DNA of 64,000 nucleotides from an uncultured Prevotellaceae bacterium (GTDB lineage: Bacteria > Bacteroidota > Bacteroidia > Bacteroidales > Bacteroidaceae). This document shows positions 25,549-35,700 of this stretch, piece after piece (within the stretch, counting starts at the first letter, position 1; every line of letters begins with the position of its first letter). The notes beneath the pieces are model-generated. The model was not told the origin of the DNA, did no database searches, and saw nothing but the letters and a program-made list of their open reading frames with translations. Both the position numbers and the translations under genes were made by a program. Location of the stretch: assembly GCA_946410305.1 (NCBI GenBank), contig CAMJZV010000005.1, positions 62,001-126,000 of the forward strand. The letters run 5' to 3'.

Positions 25549-25556
25549 CAAAAGTA
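25549..25556 (-). promoter_or_regulatory. -7 box of cobQ, near-leaderless
   Basis: Minus strand TACTTTTG ending 5 bp before the cobQ ATG; no clear -33 element. The transcript would start at or next to the ATG, leaving no room for a cobalamin riboswitch in this operon. Confidence 0.5.
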
Positions 25557-25607
25557 CGAAGAATCAGTGAAATAATCATGCTCTGTAGCAGTTTTTTTGT
25601 CTTTTCC

Positions 25608-25638
25608 TTTGCGATTCATTTGTTTTTGTGTATCTTTG
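25608..25638 (+). promoter_or_regulatory. Promoter of the btu operon
   Basis: TTTG at 25608-25611, a 19-bp spacer, TATCTTTG at 25631-25638, immediately upstream of the riboswitch and about 50 bp from the divergent cobQ box. Confidence 0.75.
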
Positions 25639-25642
25639 CAGC

Positions 25643-25785
25643 CGCAACAGGTTAGGGAACGGGGTGTAATTCCCCGACTGTCCCGCAGCTGTAAGCAGCC
25701 ATTCGCGGTGCGAACACGATGTCACTGATATTATTGGGAAGACGTTCGCAGACCCGGCCGCAAGTCAGAATACCTGCCTGCTGCA
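25643..25785 (+). promoter_or_regulatory. Cobalamin riboswitch
   Basis: The segment starts GCCGCAACAGGTTAGGGAAC and contains the paired GGGGTGTAATTCCCC-GACTGTCCCGCAGCTGTAA-type core. Then come GTCACTG, a GGGAAGACG block and the B12-box-like GCAAGTCAGAATACCTGCC (25759-25778). These are the conserved landmarks of adenosyl/cobalamin riboswitches in their normal order. Further hairpins follow (25791-25827, CGTCTT/AAGACG; about 25850-25895) before the btuB ATG at 25913, which could be the expression platform. Binding of B12 would turn off the uptake genes. Confidence 0.9.
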
Positions 25786-25912
25786 CCATTCGTCTTCTGT
25801 GCCTCTGGGGTTAGGCCCGTAAGACGAGATACGTGTATTATTATATAAGTCTCGGAGAGGCTTATGTCGTGAGACAAGGGGTCTCTCCACTTTTTGTTAG
25901 GAAACTATTTGA

Positions 25913-27886
25913 ATGAAGAAGATATTCTGTTCTTTCATCTTGTTCGGCATATCCGCCGTGTGCATGGCTCAAACGGATACCATAGCCGGCAAGACACATC
26001 ATCTGCGCGAGGTCACCATCAGCAAGGACCGCCATCAACGTGCGATGCAGAGTTCGGCACCGATGCACGTACTGGACCGTCGTGACATGCTGACGATGGG
26101 TGTGACCGATATGGCCGATGCCTTGCACCGTCTGCCAGGCATCACGCTGCGCGACTATGGTGGCGCAGGTGGTATGAAGACAGTATCTGTGCGTGGCTTC
26201 GGAGCCAAGCATACGGGTGTCAGCTACGATGGTGTCATGCTCTCAGAATGTCAGAGTGGTGAGATAGACCTGTCGCGCTACTCACTGGATAATGTCGACA
26301 ACTTGACGCTGACCGTTGGTGACAATGCTGACATCTTTATCCCTGCCCGCAATGCCACGACACCTGCCACACTCACTATTCAGACATTGCGCCAGCCTTC
26401 GGATGACCTGCAGCCGCACTTGACGGCACAGCTGAAAGCCGGTTCCTTTGGTTACATATCGCCGTTCCTTCGCTACGAGCAGTGCTTGTCTAATCGTTTC
26501 TCTTTCTCTGCCGTCGGTGAGTATGTCTACGCAGAGAATGATTACCCTTACACCATCAAGAATGGTGTTGAAACCATTAACGACCGCCGTAACAACAGTC
26601 GTATGAACAGTGGACATGCCGAGCTGAACTTCCTGTGGAATACCAGTAGCACTTCGCAGTTGGGTGGTAAGGTGTACTATTATGATAATGACCGCCAGTT
26701 GCCTGGTCAGGTGTTCTACTATAGCAATACCAGTCGTGAATCACTCCGTGACCGCAATTTTTTCGGACAGCTGACCTACCAGAAGCGTTGGAGTGAGCAC
26801 TTGTCACTGAAATGGTTGGCGAAATATAACTGGGCAGCATCGCTGTACGATGACGGAATAGTGGCAGGATGGGTACAGGATGGTGACTACTTTCAGCGTG
26901 AGGCTTATACGTCGTTGGCGCTGCTCTATGCACCAGATAGCCATTGGGCATTCGACTACTCGGTAGACTACGCCTATAACAACCTGAATTCTACGTTGCC
27001 CACCGATACACGTCCTTATCGCAATACGGTGATTCAATCGGCTACCGCTAAATTCCATACAGGACGATTGACCGTGATGGGCCGTCTGCTTTATTCCCTC
27101 TATCTGAATGCTGCCCGCGACGGTGAAGGTGCTGAAGATATGCGCCGCCTCTCTCCATCGCTGAGTGTAAGCTATGCGCTGTTGCCACAGTTACACCTGC
27201 GAGCATCCTACAAGGATATCTTCCGTGCACCGACATTCAACGAAAACTATTTCTTCCACTATGGTAGTAAAGACCTGAAGGCCGAGAATACCCAACAGGT
27301 GAATGCTGGTGTCACCTATGCAGGAAAACTATCGCACAACACAGACCTTACTGCCACCGCCGACCTCTATTATAATAAGGTGACTGACATGATTCAGGGT
27401 GTTCCGCACAACATGTTTGTTTGGACGTGTATGAACATCGGTAAGGCTGAGATTCTGGGGCTTGACGTTACAGCCAAGGCGGCACATACGATGGGCCGTC
27501 ACACGCTGACAGCTGCCGTGAACTATAGTATGCAACGGGCTCGAAACCATACCAATCCAGAATCGCCCTTCTATGATAATCAGTTAGCTTATATGCCTCT
27601 GCATTCGGGTGCCGGTTCGCTGAGTTGGGAGAACCCGTGGGTAAATGTATCTATCAGTGGACATGCTATCGGGGAACGGTGGAGCACCAATGAGCATCAG
27701 AACAGTACACACATCAACGGCTATTCAGAGGTGGGCGCCACCATTTGGCGTCGTTTCCACATAGGCAGACCTGTTGCCGAGATTCGTTTCGATGTCAAGA
27801 ACCTGCTTGACAAACAGTATGAGATTGTTCGCAGCTATCCGATGCCAGGTCGCAGTTGGCAACTTTCATTGAATTTCAAGTTTTAA
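25913..27886 (+). CDS. btuB: TonB-dependent vitamin B12 receptor
   Basis: A 657-residue outer-membrane barrel with signal peptide (cleavage near AQT, residues 19-22). The plug domain has LREVTISKDRHQRAM and LPGITLRDYGGAGGMKTVSV, then RGFGAKHTGVSYDGV. The C-terminal strand ends SWQLSLNFKF. The riboswitch upstream and the B12-binding-type genes downstream identify the substrate as a cobamide. First gene of btuB - propeller lipoprotein - btuF - btuC. Confidence 0.93.
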   Translation: MKKIFCSFILFGISAVCMAQTDTIAGKTHHLREVTISKDRHQRAMQSSAPMHVLDRRDMLTMGVTDMADALHRLPGITLRDYGGAGGMKTVSVRGFGAKHTGVSYDGVMLSECQSGEIDLSRYSLDNVDNLTLTVGDNADIFIPARNATTPATLTIQTLRQPSDDLQPHLTAQLKAGSFGYISPFLRYEQCLSNRFSFSAVGEYVYAENDYPYTIKNGVETINDRRNNSRMNSGHAELNFLWNTSSTSQLGGKVYYYDNDRQLPGQVFYYSNTSRESLRDRNFFGQLTYQKRWSEHLSLKWLAKYNWAASLYDDGIVAGWVQDGDYFQREAYTSLALLYAPDSHWAFDYSVDYAYNNLNSTLPTDTRPYRNTVIQSATAKFHTGRLTVMGRLLYSLYLNAARDGEGAEDMRRLSPSLSVSYALLPQLHLRASYKDIFRAPTFNENYFFHYGSKDLKAENTQQVNAGVTYAGKLSHNTDLTATADLYYNKVTDMIQGVPHNMFVWTCMNIGKAEILGLDVTAKAAHTMGRHTLTAAVNYSMQRARNHTNPESPFYDNQLAYMPLHSGAGSLSWENPWVNVSISGHAIGERWSTNEHQNSTHINGYSEVGATIWRRFHIGRPVAEIRFDVKNLLDKQYEIVRSYPMPGRSWQLSLNFKF

Positions 27887-27918
27887 TCTATACAATAACA
27901 ATTAAACAACTAACAATT

Positions 27919-29058
27919 ATGAAAAAGTATCTTTTTAGTTTCGCTGTCTTGGCCATGGGTATGAGCCTGCTGACAGCTTGTAGCAACGATGATGACGACA
28001 CTCCTCAGAAGCATCTCGTTGATGTGTCGAACGGAATGTTCCTTGTAGGTTCTGGAAACAAGAGCGCTGGTATCGATGGTAATGTCAGCTATATCGACTA
28101 TGCCAAAGGTGTGTCTACCGCTAATGCTTTCAAGGCTGTCAATGGCAAGTCGGTAGGTAAGACCGCCAACTTCATCACCACTTATGGCTCAAAACTTTAC
28201 ATCGTCGTTGATGGCGAGGCTACCATCTGGGTTTGTAACAAGCAGACACTGAAGATTGAGAAACAACTCAGCACGATTGAACTGCTGGGCGAGAAGGACG
28301 GCTTGAGCCCTCGTTGCGCCGTTGGCTACGATGGCAAGCTCTACTTCGCCTGCTATGGTAAGAGTTTTGATGGCGACAATGGTATTGTAGCTGCCATCGA
28401 TACCGTTAACTATGCTAAGCAGCAGACCTATACTGTTGGTTCTTATCCTAACGGTGTTGCTCTTTGCGGTGGCTATCTCTTCGTTACCAACTCCGACTAT
28501 GGTATGTGTGTAAAGCCCTCACTCTCCAAGATTGACCTGAAGAGCGGTGCTGTTACCGAGATAAAAGATGAGACCATCACCAATCCTATGGAGATCCTGG
28601 CTGTTGACAACGCTGTCTATTTCTTGGACTATGGTACCTATGATGCCAACTGGAACCAGACCGGTGCAGGTGTTCGTAAGGTGACACTCGACGGTAAGGT
28701 GACAAAGGTTGTCGACGGTACAGCAATGGGCTCTGATGGTAAGAAAATCTATACCGTCAATGCTCCTTATGGTGCAGGCACCATCACTTATCCTATCTAT
28801 GACATCGCTACTGGTGCGACAACGACTTGGCAGCCTGCTGGCATTTTCAGCCCTGCTGTCATAGCTGCAGACCCTGTCACTGGCAATATCTTCGTCGTTT
28901 CTTATCAGGAGAATCCTGACAAACCCGGCAAGGCAGGTTATGCACTGCCTTCGTACACCAACCAGTACGATGCCAAGGGTAATCTCTTGAAGAAGTATGA
29001 GAACACGGCAACAGGCCCCATCTCAGTAGTCTTCAATACTGGCGTAAAGTATGAGTAA
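27919..29058 (+). CDS. BtuG-like surface lipoprotein (beta-propeller)
   Basis: A 379-residue lipoprotein with lipobox LTAC near residue 20 and an acidic SNDDDD linker typical of surface-exposed lipoproteins. It has repeated beta-propeller blades (WVCNKQTLKIEKQLS, VGSYPNGVALCGGYLFVTNS, MEILAVDNAVYFLDYG). This matches the DUF5074/YncE-like propellers; BtuG of Bacteroides is such a protein, caps BtuB and captures B12 very tightly. The position directly after btuB supports that role here. I chose ATG 27919 (MKKYLF); earlier in-frame codons lie within the btuB 3' end. The gap holds a short heptamer-like run (AATAACA, ATTAAAC, AACTAAC). It overlaps the next gene by 8 bp. Confidence 0.8.
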   Translation: MKKYLFSFAVLAMGMSLLTACSNDDDDTPQKHLVDVSNGMFLVGSGNKSAGIDGNVSYIDYAKGVSTANAFKAVNGKSVGKTANFITTYGSKLYIVVDGEATIWVCNKQTLKIEKQLSTIELLGEKDGLSPRCAVGYDGKLYFACYGKSFDGDNGIVAAIDTVNYAKQQTYTVGSYPNGVALCGGYLFVTNSDYGMCVKPSLSKIDLKSGAVTEIKDETITNPMEILAVDNAVYFLDYGTYDANWNQTGAGVRKVTLDGKVTKVVDGTAMGSDGKKIYTVNAPYGAGTITYPIYDIATGATTTWQPAGIFSPAVIAADPVTGNIFVVSYQENPDKPGKAGYALPSYTNQYDAKGNLLKKYENTATGPISVVFNTGVKYE

Positions 29059-30205
29059 GCAACTAACCTTACTATCTATACTATTTGTCGTTGTTGTCGC
29101 CTTGGCCTCGTGCCGAGGTGGCAACAACACTTCTTTGTCTGTAGAGGGAGGCGACACTGTGGCGCTGAAATACTCGTCACTGCTCACCCTCGTGGAGCAC
29201 GACGGCTATACTGTGGCTGAAATCAGCAATCCATGGAAACCTGGTAAGATGCTGCATCGCTACTACCTCGTGCCTCGCACCTCAGACATCAAACCTCAGC
29301 CATCAGACATCCCCGACGGTACCGTCATAGAGATTCCTGTTCAGCGTGCTGCTGTCTTTACCACCGTTCACTGTGCCTTGCTCACGGAACTGGGCGTAGG
29401 CAGTCATATCGTGGGTGTGGCAGACTCGAAGTATATCAAGGTGCCCTATATCCACCAGCAAATCAAGGCTGGACACATCGTTGACTGTGGCAATGGCTTG
29501 AATCCTGTCGTTGAGAAGATCATGGATGTGAAGCCCGATGTCATCATGCTGTCACCCTTTGAGAATAGTGGCGGCTACGGTAAGACGGAGGAGATAGGAA
29601 TCCCATTGATTGAGTGTGCGGAGTATATGGAGACATCGCCTCTGGCACGTGCCGAGTGGATGCGCTTCTATGGTATGCTCTTTGGCGTGGCAGACAAAGC
29701 CGATGGCCTTTTTAGTCAGGTAGACAGCAGTTATATGGCTCTGAAGCAGCAGGCAGCAAAGGCTGGTGAGGGACGCTCTGTCATTGTTGACAAGGTGGTG
29801 GGCTCTGTGTGGTATATGCCTGGTGGTCGTAGCACCATTGGTCAGATGCTGCAGGATGCTGGTGGACAGTATCCTTGGGCAACAGACAATCAGAGTGGTT
29901 CGCTGTCACTGCCTTTCGAGACGGTACTTGAAAGGGGAGGGGAGTGTGATGTCTGGATGTTGCGCTACTCCAGTGACCATGACTGGGATTATAAGGAACT
30001 GCTGTCAGGCCATCATGGCTATAGTCAGCTGAAAGCAGTTCGCGAGCATGAGGTCTATGGTTGTAATGTCGAACAGTCGCATTTCTATGAAGACACGCCG
30101 TTCCATCCCGACCGTCTGCTCTGTGACTTCCTACAAATTTTGCATCCCGATATAATAGGATTGCCTCCGCTGCGTTATTATAAGAAAATTGCTGTTGGCA
30201 ATTAG
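29051..30205 (+). CDS. btuF: ABC-type cobamide substrate-binding lipoprotein (BtuF-like)
   Basis: A 384-residue periplasmic binding protein of the metal-chelate/B12 class, with lipoprotein signal (LASC near residue 21). The family region AAVFTTVHCALLTELGVG, then IVGVADSKYI, lies near 97-127, and VEKIMDVKPDVIMLSPFE near 154-171. It would hand cobamide from BtuB to the permease. The last codons (AVGN) and stop fall inside a heptamer array (30191-30231), so its C-terminus may have been altered by the repeat. Confidence 0.85.
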   Translation: MSKQLTLLSILFVVVVALASCRGGNNTSLSVEGGDTVALKYSSLLTLVEHDGYTVAEISNPWKPGKMLHRYYLVPRTSDIKPQPSDIPDGTVIEIPVQRAAVFTTVHCALLTELGVGSHIVGVADSKYIKVPYIHQQIKAGHIVDCGNGLNPVVEKIMDVKPDVIMLSPFENSGGYGKTEEIGIPLIECAEYMETSPLARAEWMRFYGMLFGVADKADGLFSQVDSSYMALKQQAAKAGEGRSVIVDKVVGSVWYMPGGRSTIGQMLQDAGGQYPWATDNQSGSLSLPFETVLERGGECDVWMLRYSSDHDWDYKELLSGHHGYSQLKAVREHEVYGCNVEQSHFYEDTPFHPDRLLCDFLQILHPDIIGLPPLRYYKKIAVGN

Positions 30206-30231
30206 CAGTTAGCCAATAGCCATAAGCTAAA
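30191..30231. repeat. 7-bp array across the btuF stop codon
   Basis: TTGGCAA, TTAGCAG, TTAGCCA, ATAGCCA, TAAGCTA in register. The stop codon of btuF (TAG) is part of the second unit. Confidence 0.75.
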
Positions 30232-30239
30232 ATGCAAGA

Positions 30240-31250
30240 ATGAGGAGAGGCGTGATTCTCTGTTGTCTGTTGGTGCTGTTGATGGTCGTGTTGTTGGCTG
30301 TCAACTTAGCTGTAGGATCGGTATCCATACCGCTCCGCGATGTTGTCAGCATCGTGATGGGACATGAGGCTGCACGCCCTTCTTGGCAGTATATCATTAT
30401 GGAGAGCCGACTGCCACAGGCCATCACGGCTATGCTCTGCGGTGGTTCATTGGCTGTCAGCGGTCTGATGTTGCAGACGGCTTTTAAGAATCCGTTGGCA
30501 GGCCCCAGCATCTTTGGTATCAACAGTGGTGCTGGCGTGGGTGTGGCATTGGTGATGCTCGGCCTAGGAGGTTCGCTCTCTGTGGGCTCTGTCAGCATCA
30601 CAGGCTTTATGGCTGTCCTTGCTGCCGCCTTTGTCGGTGCTATGGCTGTGATGGGACTGATTTTCCTGTTCAGCACCATGGTCCACAATAATGTCATGCT
30701 GCTCATTGTGGGTATCATGATTGGCTATATCGCCAATAGTGTGGTGGCGTTGCTCAACTTCTTTGCCACCGATGAAGGCGTCAAGTCGTATATGGTATGG
30801 GGTATGGGTTCCTTTGGCGGTGTGCCCATGAGCCAGATACCACTGTTCGCCTCGCTCTGTATATTAGGACTTGTGGGTGCTCTGCTGTTAGTAAAGCCCC
30901 TCAATGCCCTGCTCCTAGGCGAACGCTATGCCGAGAATCTGGGTGTCAATACTCATAGAGTACGCAACTGGCTGATTATCGTTACTGGTCTGCTGACCGC
31001 CATCACTACGGCCTATTGCGGTCCTATCATGTTCATAGGTTTGGCTGTGCCCCATATTGCTCACCTCTTATTCCGTCAGGCTGACCATCGCATTCTGATG
31101 CCAGGCACCATCCTTTGCGGTGCCGTCATTGCCCTTGTCTGCAATGCCATCTGTTTCCTGCCTGGCGAGTCGGGTGTCATTCCTTTGAATGCCGTTACGC
31201 CAGTGATGGGTGCCCCCGTCATCATTTATATTATTGCCCGTCGAAACTAA
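30240..31250 (+). CDS. btuC: ABC cobamide permease (FecCD family)
   Basis: A 336-residue inner-membrane permease with about ten helices. Typical landmarks are SRLPQAITAMLCGGSLAVSG near 57-76, NPLAGPSIFGINSGAG near 84-99, and GPIMFIGLAVPHIAHLL near 261-277, with the coupling segment following. It would import cobamide delivered by BtuF. No ATPase (btuD) follows: the next gene on this strand has its own promoter and is unrelated. The ATPase must be elsewhere, or the permease shares one. Confidence 0.9.
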   Translation: MRRGVILCCLLVLLMVVLLAVNLAVGSVSIPLRDVVSIVMGHEAARPSWQYIIMESRLPQAITAMLCGGSLAVSGLMLQTAFKNPLAGPSIFGINSGAGVGVALVMLGLGGSLSVGSVSITGFMAVLAAAFVGAMAVMGLIFLFSTMVHNNVMLLIVGIMIGYIANSVVALLNFFATDEGVKSYMVWGMGSFGGVPMSQIPLFASLCILGLVGALLLVKPLNALLLGERYAENLGVNTHRVRNWLIIVTGLLTAITTAYCGPIMFIGLAVPHIAHLLFRQADHRILMPGTILCGAVIALVCNAICFLPGESGVIPLNAVTPVMGAPVIIYIIARRN

Positions 31251-31254
31251 AGGC

Positions 31255-31325
31255 GTTTACGTAAACCTTTGCGGTTATTATTGTAGAATAACCTTTTGGT
31301 TATTCAAATTCTGTTTGTATCTTTG
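31255..31325 (+). promoter_or_regulatory. Hairpin cluster and promoter between btuC and the next gene
   Basis: A 12-bp palindrome GTTTACGTAAAC (31255-31266). Then GGTTATT (31273-31279) can pair with AATAACC (31287-31293), which can instead pair with GGTTATTC (31298-31305). TTTG (31295-31298), a 19-bp spacer and TATCTTTG (31318-31325) form the promoter of the gene at 31387; its -33 box lies in the hairpin. Confidence 0.6.
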
Positions 31326-31386
31326 CAACGTGGTTACACTACAGATTGTACTATTGCAAATATTATAAACTAGAACAAAAACGCTT

Positions 31387-32076
31387 ATGAAGAAAATTTT
31401 TACCCTTATTGTTATGGCCGTAATGGCATTGAGTGCTAATGCACAGAAGTATTTTTTTGGCGAGGGCGATGTCGCATCCACTGGTACATTGAATGGTAAA
31501 GTCTATGCAGATGGCTTTGTTACATTGGTTGACCCTGCAGGCAAAATGGCTATCGATGCTAACAATGCTTATTTTGGAGATGCTGATACACAGACAAAGT
31601 TTACGCATCGTGTGAAGTCTGGTGGCAAGAGTCAGACAGCTGAAACTAAACTCAATCAGATTGAACTGGCTATCGCTGAAGCTGGAACATTGAAAATATA
31701 TGTTCGTACGGGTTCAAACAGTGCCACTGATCGTAATCTTGTTGTCACTCAGGGTGAGTCAAAACTTTATGATGCGGTCGTCAAGGAAAGTGATGCAATT
31801 AAAGTTAAAGGCTTAGACGAAGCAGATCCTGATAAGGAAACAAATATTTATCCGGTCGTTACTGTAGCGGTTGCTGCTGGTAAGGTTGTTCTCACTTATC
31901 CTATTGGTTCTTTGAACTTCTACGGATTTGAAGCTGCTAATGGCGCTACCGCCATCCAGACTGTGAAGGCTGCTCAGGCTACTGACGGTGCTGTTTATAA
32001 CCTCGCTGGTCAGAAGGTGGGCAACGACTTCAAGGGTGTTGTCATCAAGGAAGGTAAAAAGATGCTGCAGAAGTAA
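31387..32076 (+). CDS. Secreted hypothetical protein with C-terminal sorting-like tail
   Basis: A 229-residue protein with a clear signal peptide (cleavage after SANA, residue 20). A middle of about 165 residues is unrecognised but beta-rich. The C-terminus, AVYNLAGQKVGNDFKGVVIK then EGKKMLQK, has the VYNLxGQKV...GVxIxxGKK pattern of Bacteroidetes C-terminal secretion tails. Likely exported to the surface. It has its own promoter and terminator. It is unlikely to be part of B12 uptake despite its position. Confidence 0.7.
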   Translation: MKKIFTLIVMAVMALSANAQKYFFGEGDVASTGTLNGKVYADGFVTLVDPAGKMAIDANNAYFGDADTQTKFTHRVKSGGKSQTAETKLNQIELAIAEAGTLKIYVRTGSNSATDRNLVVTQGESKLYDAVVKESDAIKVKGLDEADPDKETNIYPVVTVAVAAGKVVLTYPIGSLNFYGFEAANGATAIQTVKAAQATDGAVYNLAGQKVGNDFKGVVIKEGKKMLQK

Positions 32077-32098
32077 TTCTTGAACTTTATAGAAAATA

Positions 32099-32130
32099 AA
32101 TAGGTGGAGCCTGTGGGTTCCACCTATTAT
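32099..32130 (+). terminator. Terminator after the secreted-protein gene
   Basis: AATAGGTGGA pairs with TCCACCTATT around a 9-11-base loop; a T/A-rich tract follows. It may also serve the convergent deacetylase gene. Confidence 0.65.
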
Positions 32131-32149
32131 TATATGTAGCAATCAGTTG

Positions 32150-32761
32150 TTATTCGAAAATCTTGAAGGCGTAGCCCTCGGCCATGAGCCACTCAATGGC
32201 GGCAGGCAGGGCGATACGCAACTTCTCGATGCTCTTCAGTGAGTCGTGGAAAGTGATGATGCTACCGTTGCGGGCATAGCGCTTCACATTGTTGAGAACG
32301 TCGGCGGCCGTCATCCATTTGGAATAGTCGCGGGTCACAAGGTCCCACATGACAATCTTGAACTTGCGTGAAAGCCAGGCATACTGGTCGTGACGCATCC
32401 ATCCATGAGGTGGACGTACCAGATTGGTATGCAGGTAGGCATTAGCCTTCTCTACGTTGTAGCTGTATTCGTGGACCGAATGGCGCAACCCACCCATGTG
32501 ATTGTGCGTATGGTTTCCAATGCGGTGGCCTTCATCAACGACGCGCTGGTGCAGCTCTGGATATTTCCTGACATTGTCGCCCACCATGAAGAAGGTGGCT
32601 TTGATGCCATAGTGTTTCAGCGTGTCAAGGATGAACGGTGTAGCCTCAGGGATAGGACCGTCATCGAAAGTCAGATAGACGGCCTTTTCCTCAGGATTCA
32701 TACGCCAGAGTGCCTTGGGGTACATCCAGCGAAGCCACTTTGATGGTTGCTCAATAAACAT
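32150..32761 (-). CDS. Polysaccharide deacetylase family protein
   Basis: A 203-residue NodB-type deacetylase. Motif 1 is T31-F-D33-D34-G-P (metal ligand and base); motif 2 is HRIGNHTHNH near 85-94 (metal histidines). RPPHGW and the C-terminal IITFHDSL complete the active site. It would remove acetyl groups from a cell-envelope or exported glycan. There is no cleavable signal peptide; a hydrophobic start is weak. Its start overlaps the stop of the DUF2723 gene (TAATG), so the two are translationally coupled. Confidence 0.88.
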   Translation of the reverse strand: MFIEQPSKWLRWMYPKALWRMNPEEKAVYLTFDDGPIPEATPFILDTLKHYGIKATFFMVGDNVRKYPELHQRVVDEGHRIGNHTHNHMGGLRHSVHEYSYNVEKANAYLHTNLVRPPHGWMRHDQYAWLSRKFKIVMWDLVTRDYSKWMTAADVLNNVKRYARNGSIITFHDSLKSIEKLRIALPAAIEWLMAEGYAFKIFE

Positions 32762-35700
32762 TAATCTTCGTATAGTTTACCACCACGCTGCTCGAAGATG
32801 TTGCTGAGGAGGGTGAGCTCCTTCATCTGCTTGTCGTAGGTGTTCTTGTCGACAATCTCCGTGAGCGATGCCAGTTGTTCGAGGATGTAGAAGTTGACAA
32901 GGCAGTCGTGCTTGGCAGCATCGAAACGGTATTGCTCCAGTGAGCAGAACCACTTCATATACTGCACAGAGTTTGTCCACATCTTATTGATAATGTTCAA
33001 CGCTTCTTTATTGTGACCCAGCGAAGCCCATGTGCGTGCCATATCGAGAGAGCCGGAACTGTAGTTGTGAGGTACGTTGAACGATGGAATCATCTTCTCC
33101 GTATAGCGCAGTACCTCTTCAGCTTTCTTCTCCTTGCCCTCGTACATCAGTTCCAGGGCCAGCTTGGACATCGTTCGACGGTGGGTGTAGCACATGCGCA
33201 TGACGGTTTCGTCGAGATAGATGCCTGGCTTGTCGATGCCACCGAACTTGAAGCGATGCATCACGTTGTCATAGGTCTTCTCGGTATCGAAGTTCTTGAC
33301 ACCTGAGATTGGTCTTCCCTCGTGTGTCGTTGTGAACGGCGTGATGCGGTAGGCCAGACCCTCGGTGATGACATTGTCACCAAGATTGATGTAGTTGTCA
33401 TCGCCTACAGATACTGCCACATAGATGGGACGTTCCCAGTTGCACTGAGCCAACATCTCCAGAATCATGAGGTCGCCCTTGTATAATGCACGCTTGCCTT
33501 TTAGCGAGATGACCATCTTGTCAGGGATAGAGTCGGTAGCCATGAGCATGCCACTGCGACGTACGGCATCCTTGTCAATAGTCATATATAGCGTGTCGGT
33601 AGGTATCATGTGCAGGTCGGCATTCTTGGAACGTACCCAGTACTTCAGCACGTTCTTCAGCTCGAAGGGCTCGTCGCCAAACTGCTGGCGCGCTTCGTCT
33701 GGGTGCTGACGGTAGTGGTCGAGCACAGCCTCCTTCATCTCTGGTTCGATAGAGACATACTCGTTGGTACCTGCACAGTACTCGATGCGCTCCCATGAGA
33801 TGGGCACGCTGGGAGAGTCGTAGGCTGGACGGCGCATCTGGTCGATGTACCAGTCGGTCTGCAGGTACGACAGATTGCATACACGAGCATCGGTGCGTAC
33901 ACCTTCTACATCCTGATTATACCAAAGAGGGAAGGTGTCGTTGTCGCCATTGGTGAAAATGATGGGGTTATTCTTGTCCTGCAGTGTCATCAGGTAGTTC
34001 TGTCCGAAGTCACGGCAGGTGTAGCGACCTGAACGGTCGTGATCATCCCATGTCTGCGAAGCCATCTGAATCGGAACAAACAGGCAAGCCAATGACACGA
34101 TAGAGGCTAGTGCCACTAAGTTAACCTTCTTGAGTTTCTCCTTCAAGAGCTCGATGATTCCTGCCACGCCAATGCCACACCAGATAGCGTAGGCATAGAA
34201 CGAACCAGCGTAGGCATAGTCACGCTCACGAGGCTGCGAAGGTGTCTGGTTCAGATAGATAACGATGGCCAAACCCGTCATGAAGAACAGGAAGAAGACC
34301 ACCCAGAACTGGCGGATGCCCGTCTGGTCCTTGATATTGTTATGGTGCTTGCCTAGTGACTGCCAGAAGAGGCCGATAAGACCCAGAATGAGTGGCAGAC
34401 AGTAGAAGACATTGTGTCCCTTGTTTTCCTTCAACTCGTCGGGCAGTTTGCTCTGGTCGCCTAAGCGCCAATTGTCAAACCAGTCGAAACCGGTAATCCA
34501 GTTGCCATGCTCCAACTCGCCATTACCCTGCAGGTCGTTCTGTCGACCGGCAAAGTTCCACATGAAGTAGCGCCAGTACATCCAGTTACACTGGTAAGAG
34601 ATAAAGAAACGCATGTTCTCAAACTGTGAGGGAATCTTGACGCTAATCATCTCACCACAGCGGTCGTACATCTCCTCGCGTCCACTGATCTCACCCATCC
34701 AACTCTCGTAGTTGCCACGATGAGCAGAGCTGTACATGCGGGGGAAGAACATGTTCTGTGCATACTGGTACTCGTCCTTGGTGCGTACAACGAAGTACTC
34801 ATCCTTCTCATCGGGTGATGCTTTCTCCTTACGCTGCCAGACGGGATCGCCCTTCTTCATGACAGGCTTGCAGTATTCACCGTCCTTCTCTAAAGCCACC
34901 TGTGAAGTATAGGCTGGACCATAGAACAGTGGGCGCTGGCCATACTGTTCACGACCCAGATATTCACCCAAGGTGAAGATATCCTCTGGTGAGTTCTGGT
35001 CCATCGGCGGGTTAGCAGATGAACGGATGACAATGAGTGCGTAGCTAGAGTAGCCAATCATCAGCATCAGCATGCAGAGCAGTGAGGTGTTCTTGATGCG
35101 AGCGCTGACCAAAGCTTTTGGTTTCTGGCCACTGACCTTGACCTGATAGCCGAGGATGAACCATAAAATGACCAGTACCACAATACCGATGATGACTGCT
35201 GAATAACCGTGGCCGTAGAAGGGAATACCCAGCATGGCAACAGCCAGCAGGAATGCTGCGTTCTGACGCTTAGGAGCCTTATCATTATAGGTTTCATAGA
35301 TAGCCCAGATGATGGTAGCTACGAGCAGGAAGATATAGATAATCTCACCAGTATTGAACGGACAACCCAGCACATTGACAAAGAATAGCTCAAACCAGCC
35401 GCCGACCTGTACAATGCCTGGTACAACACCATAGAGCACTGCTGCCAGAATGACAACAGAGATAAACAGTGCAAAGAGTGAACCCTTCAAGTCGCGCTTC
35501 GGGTCGTCAATGGGGAACTTGCGATAGTAATAGACCAGCACGATGGCAGGCAGACACAGCAGATTCAGCAGGTGAACGCCAATGGAGAGGCCAGTCATAT
35601 ACATGATGAGTACCAGCCAGCGGTCGGCATGAGGCTGGTCGGCCTGGTCTTCCCATTTCAGAATCAACCAGAAGACGACAGCCGTAAAGGCGCTGGAATA

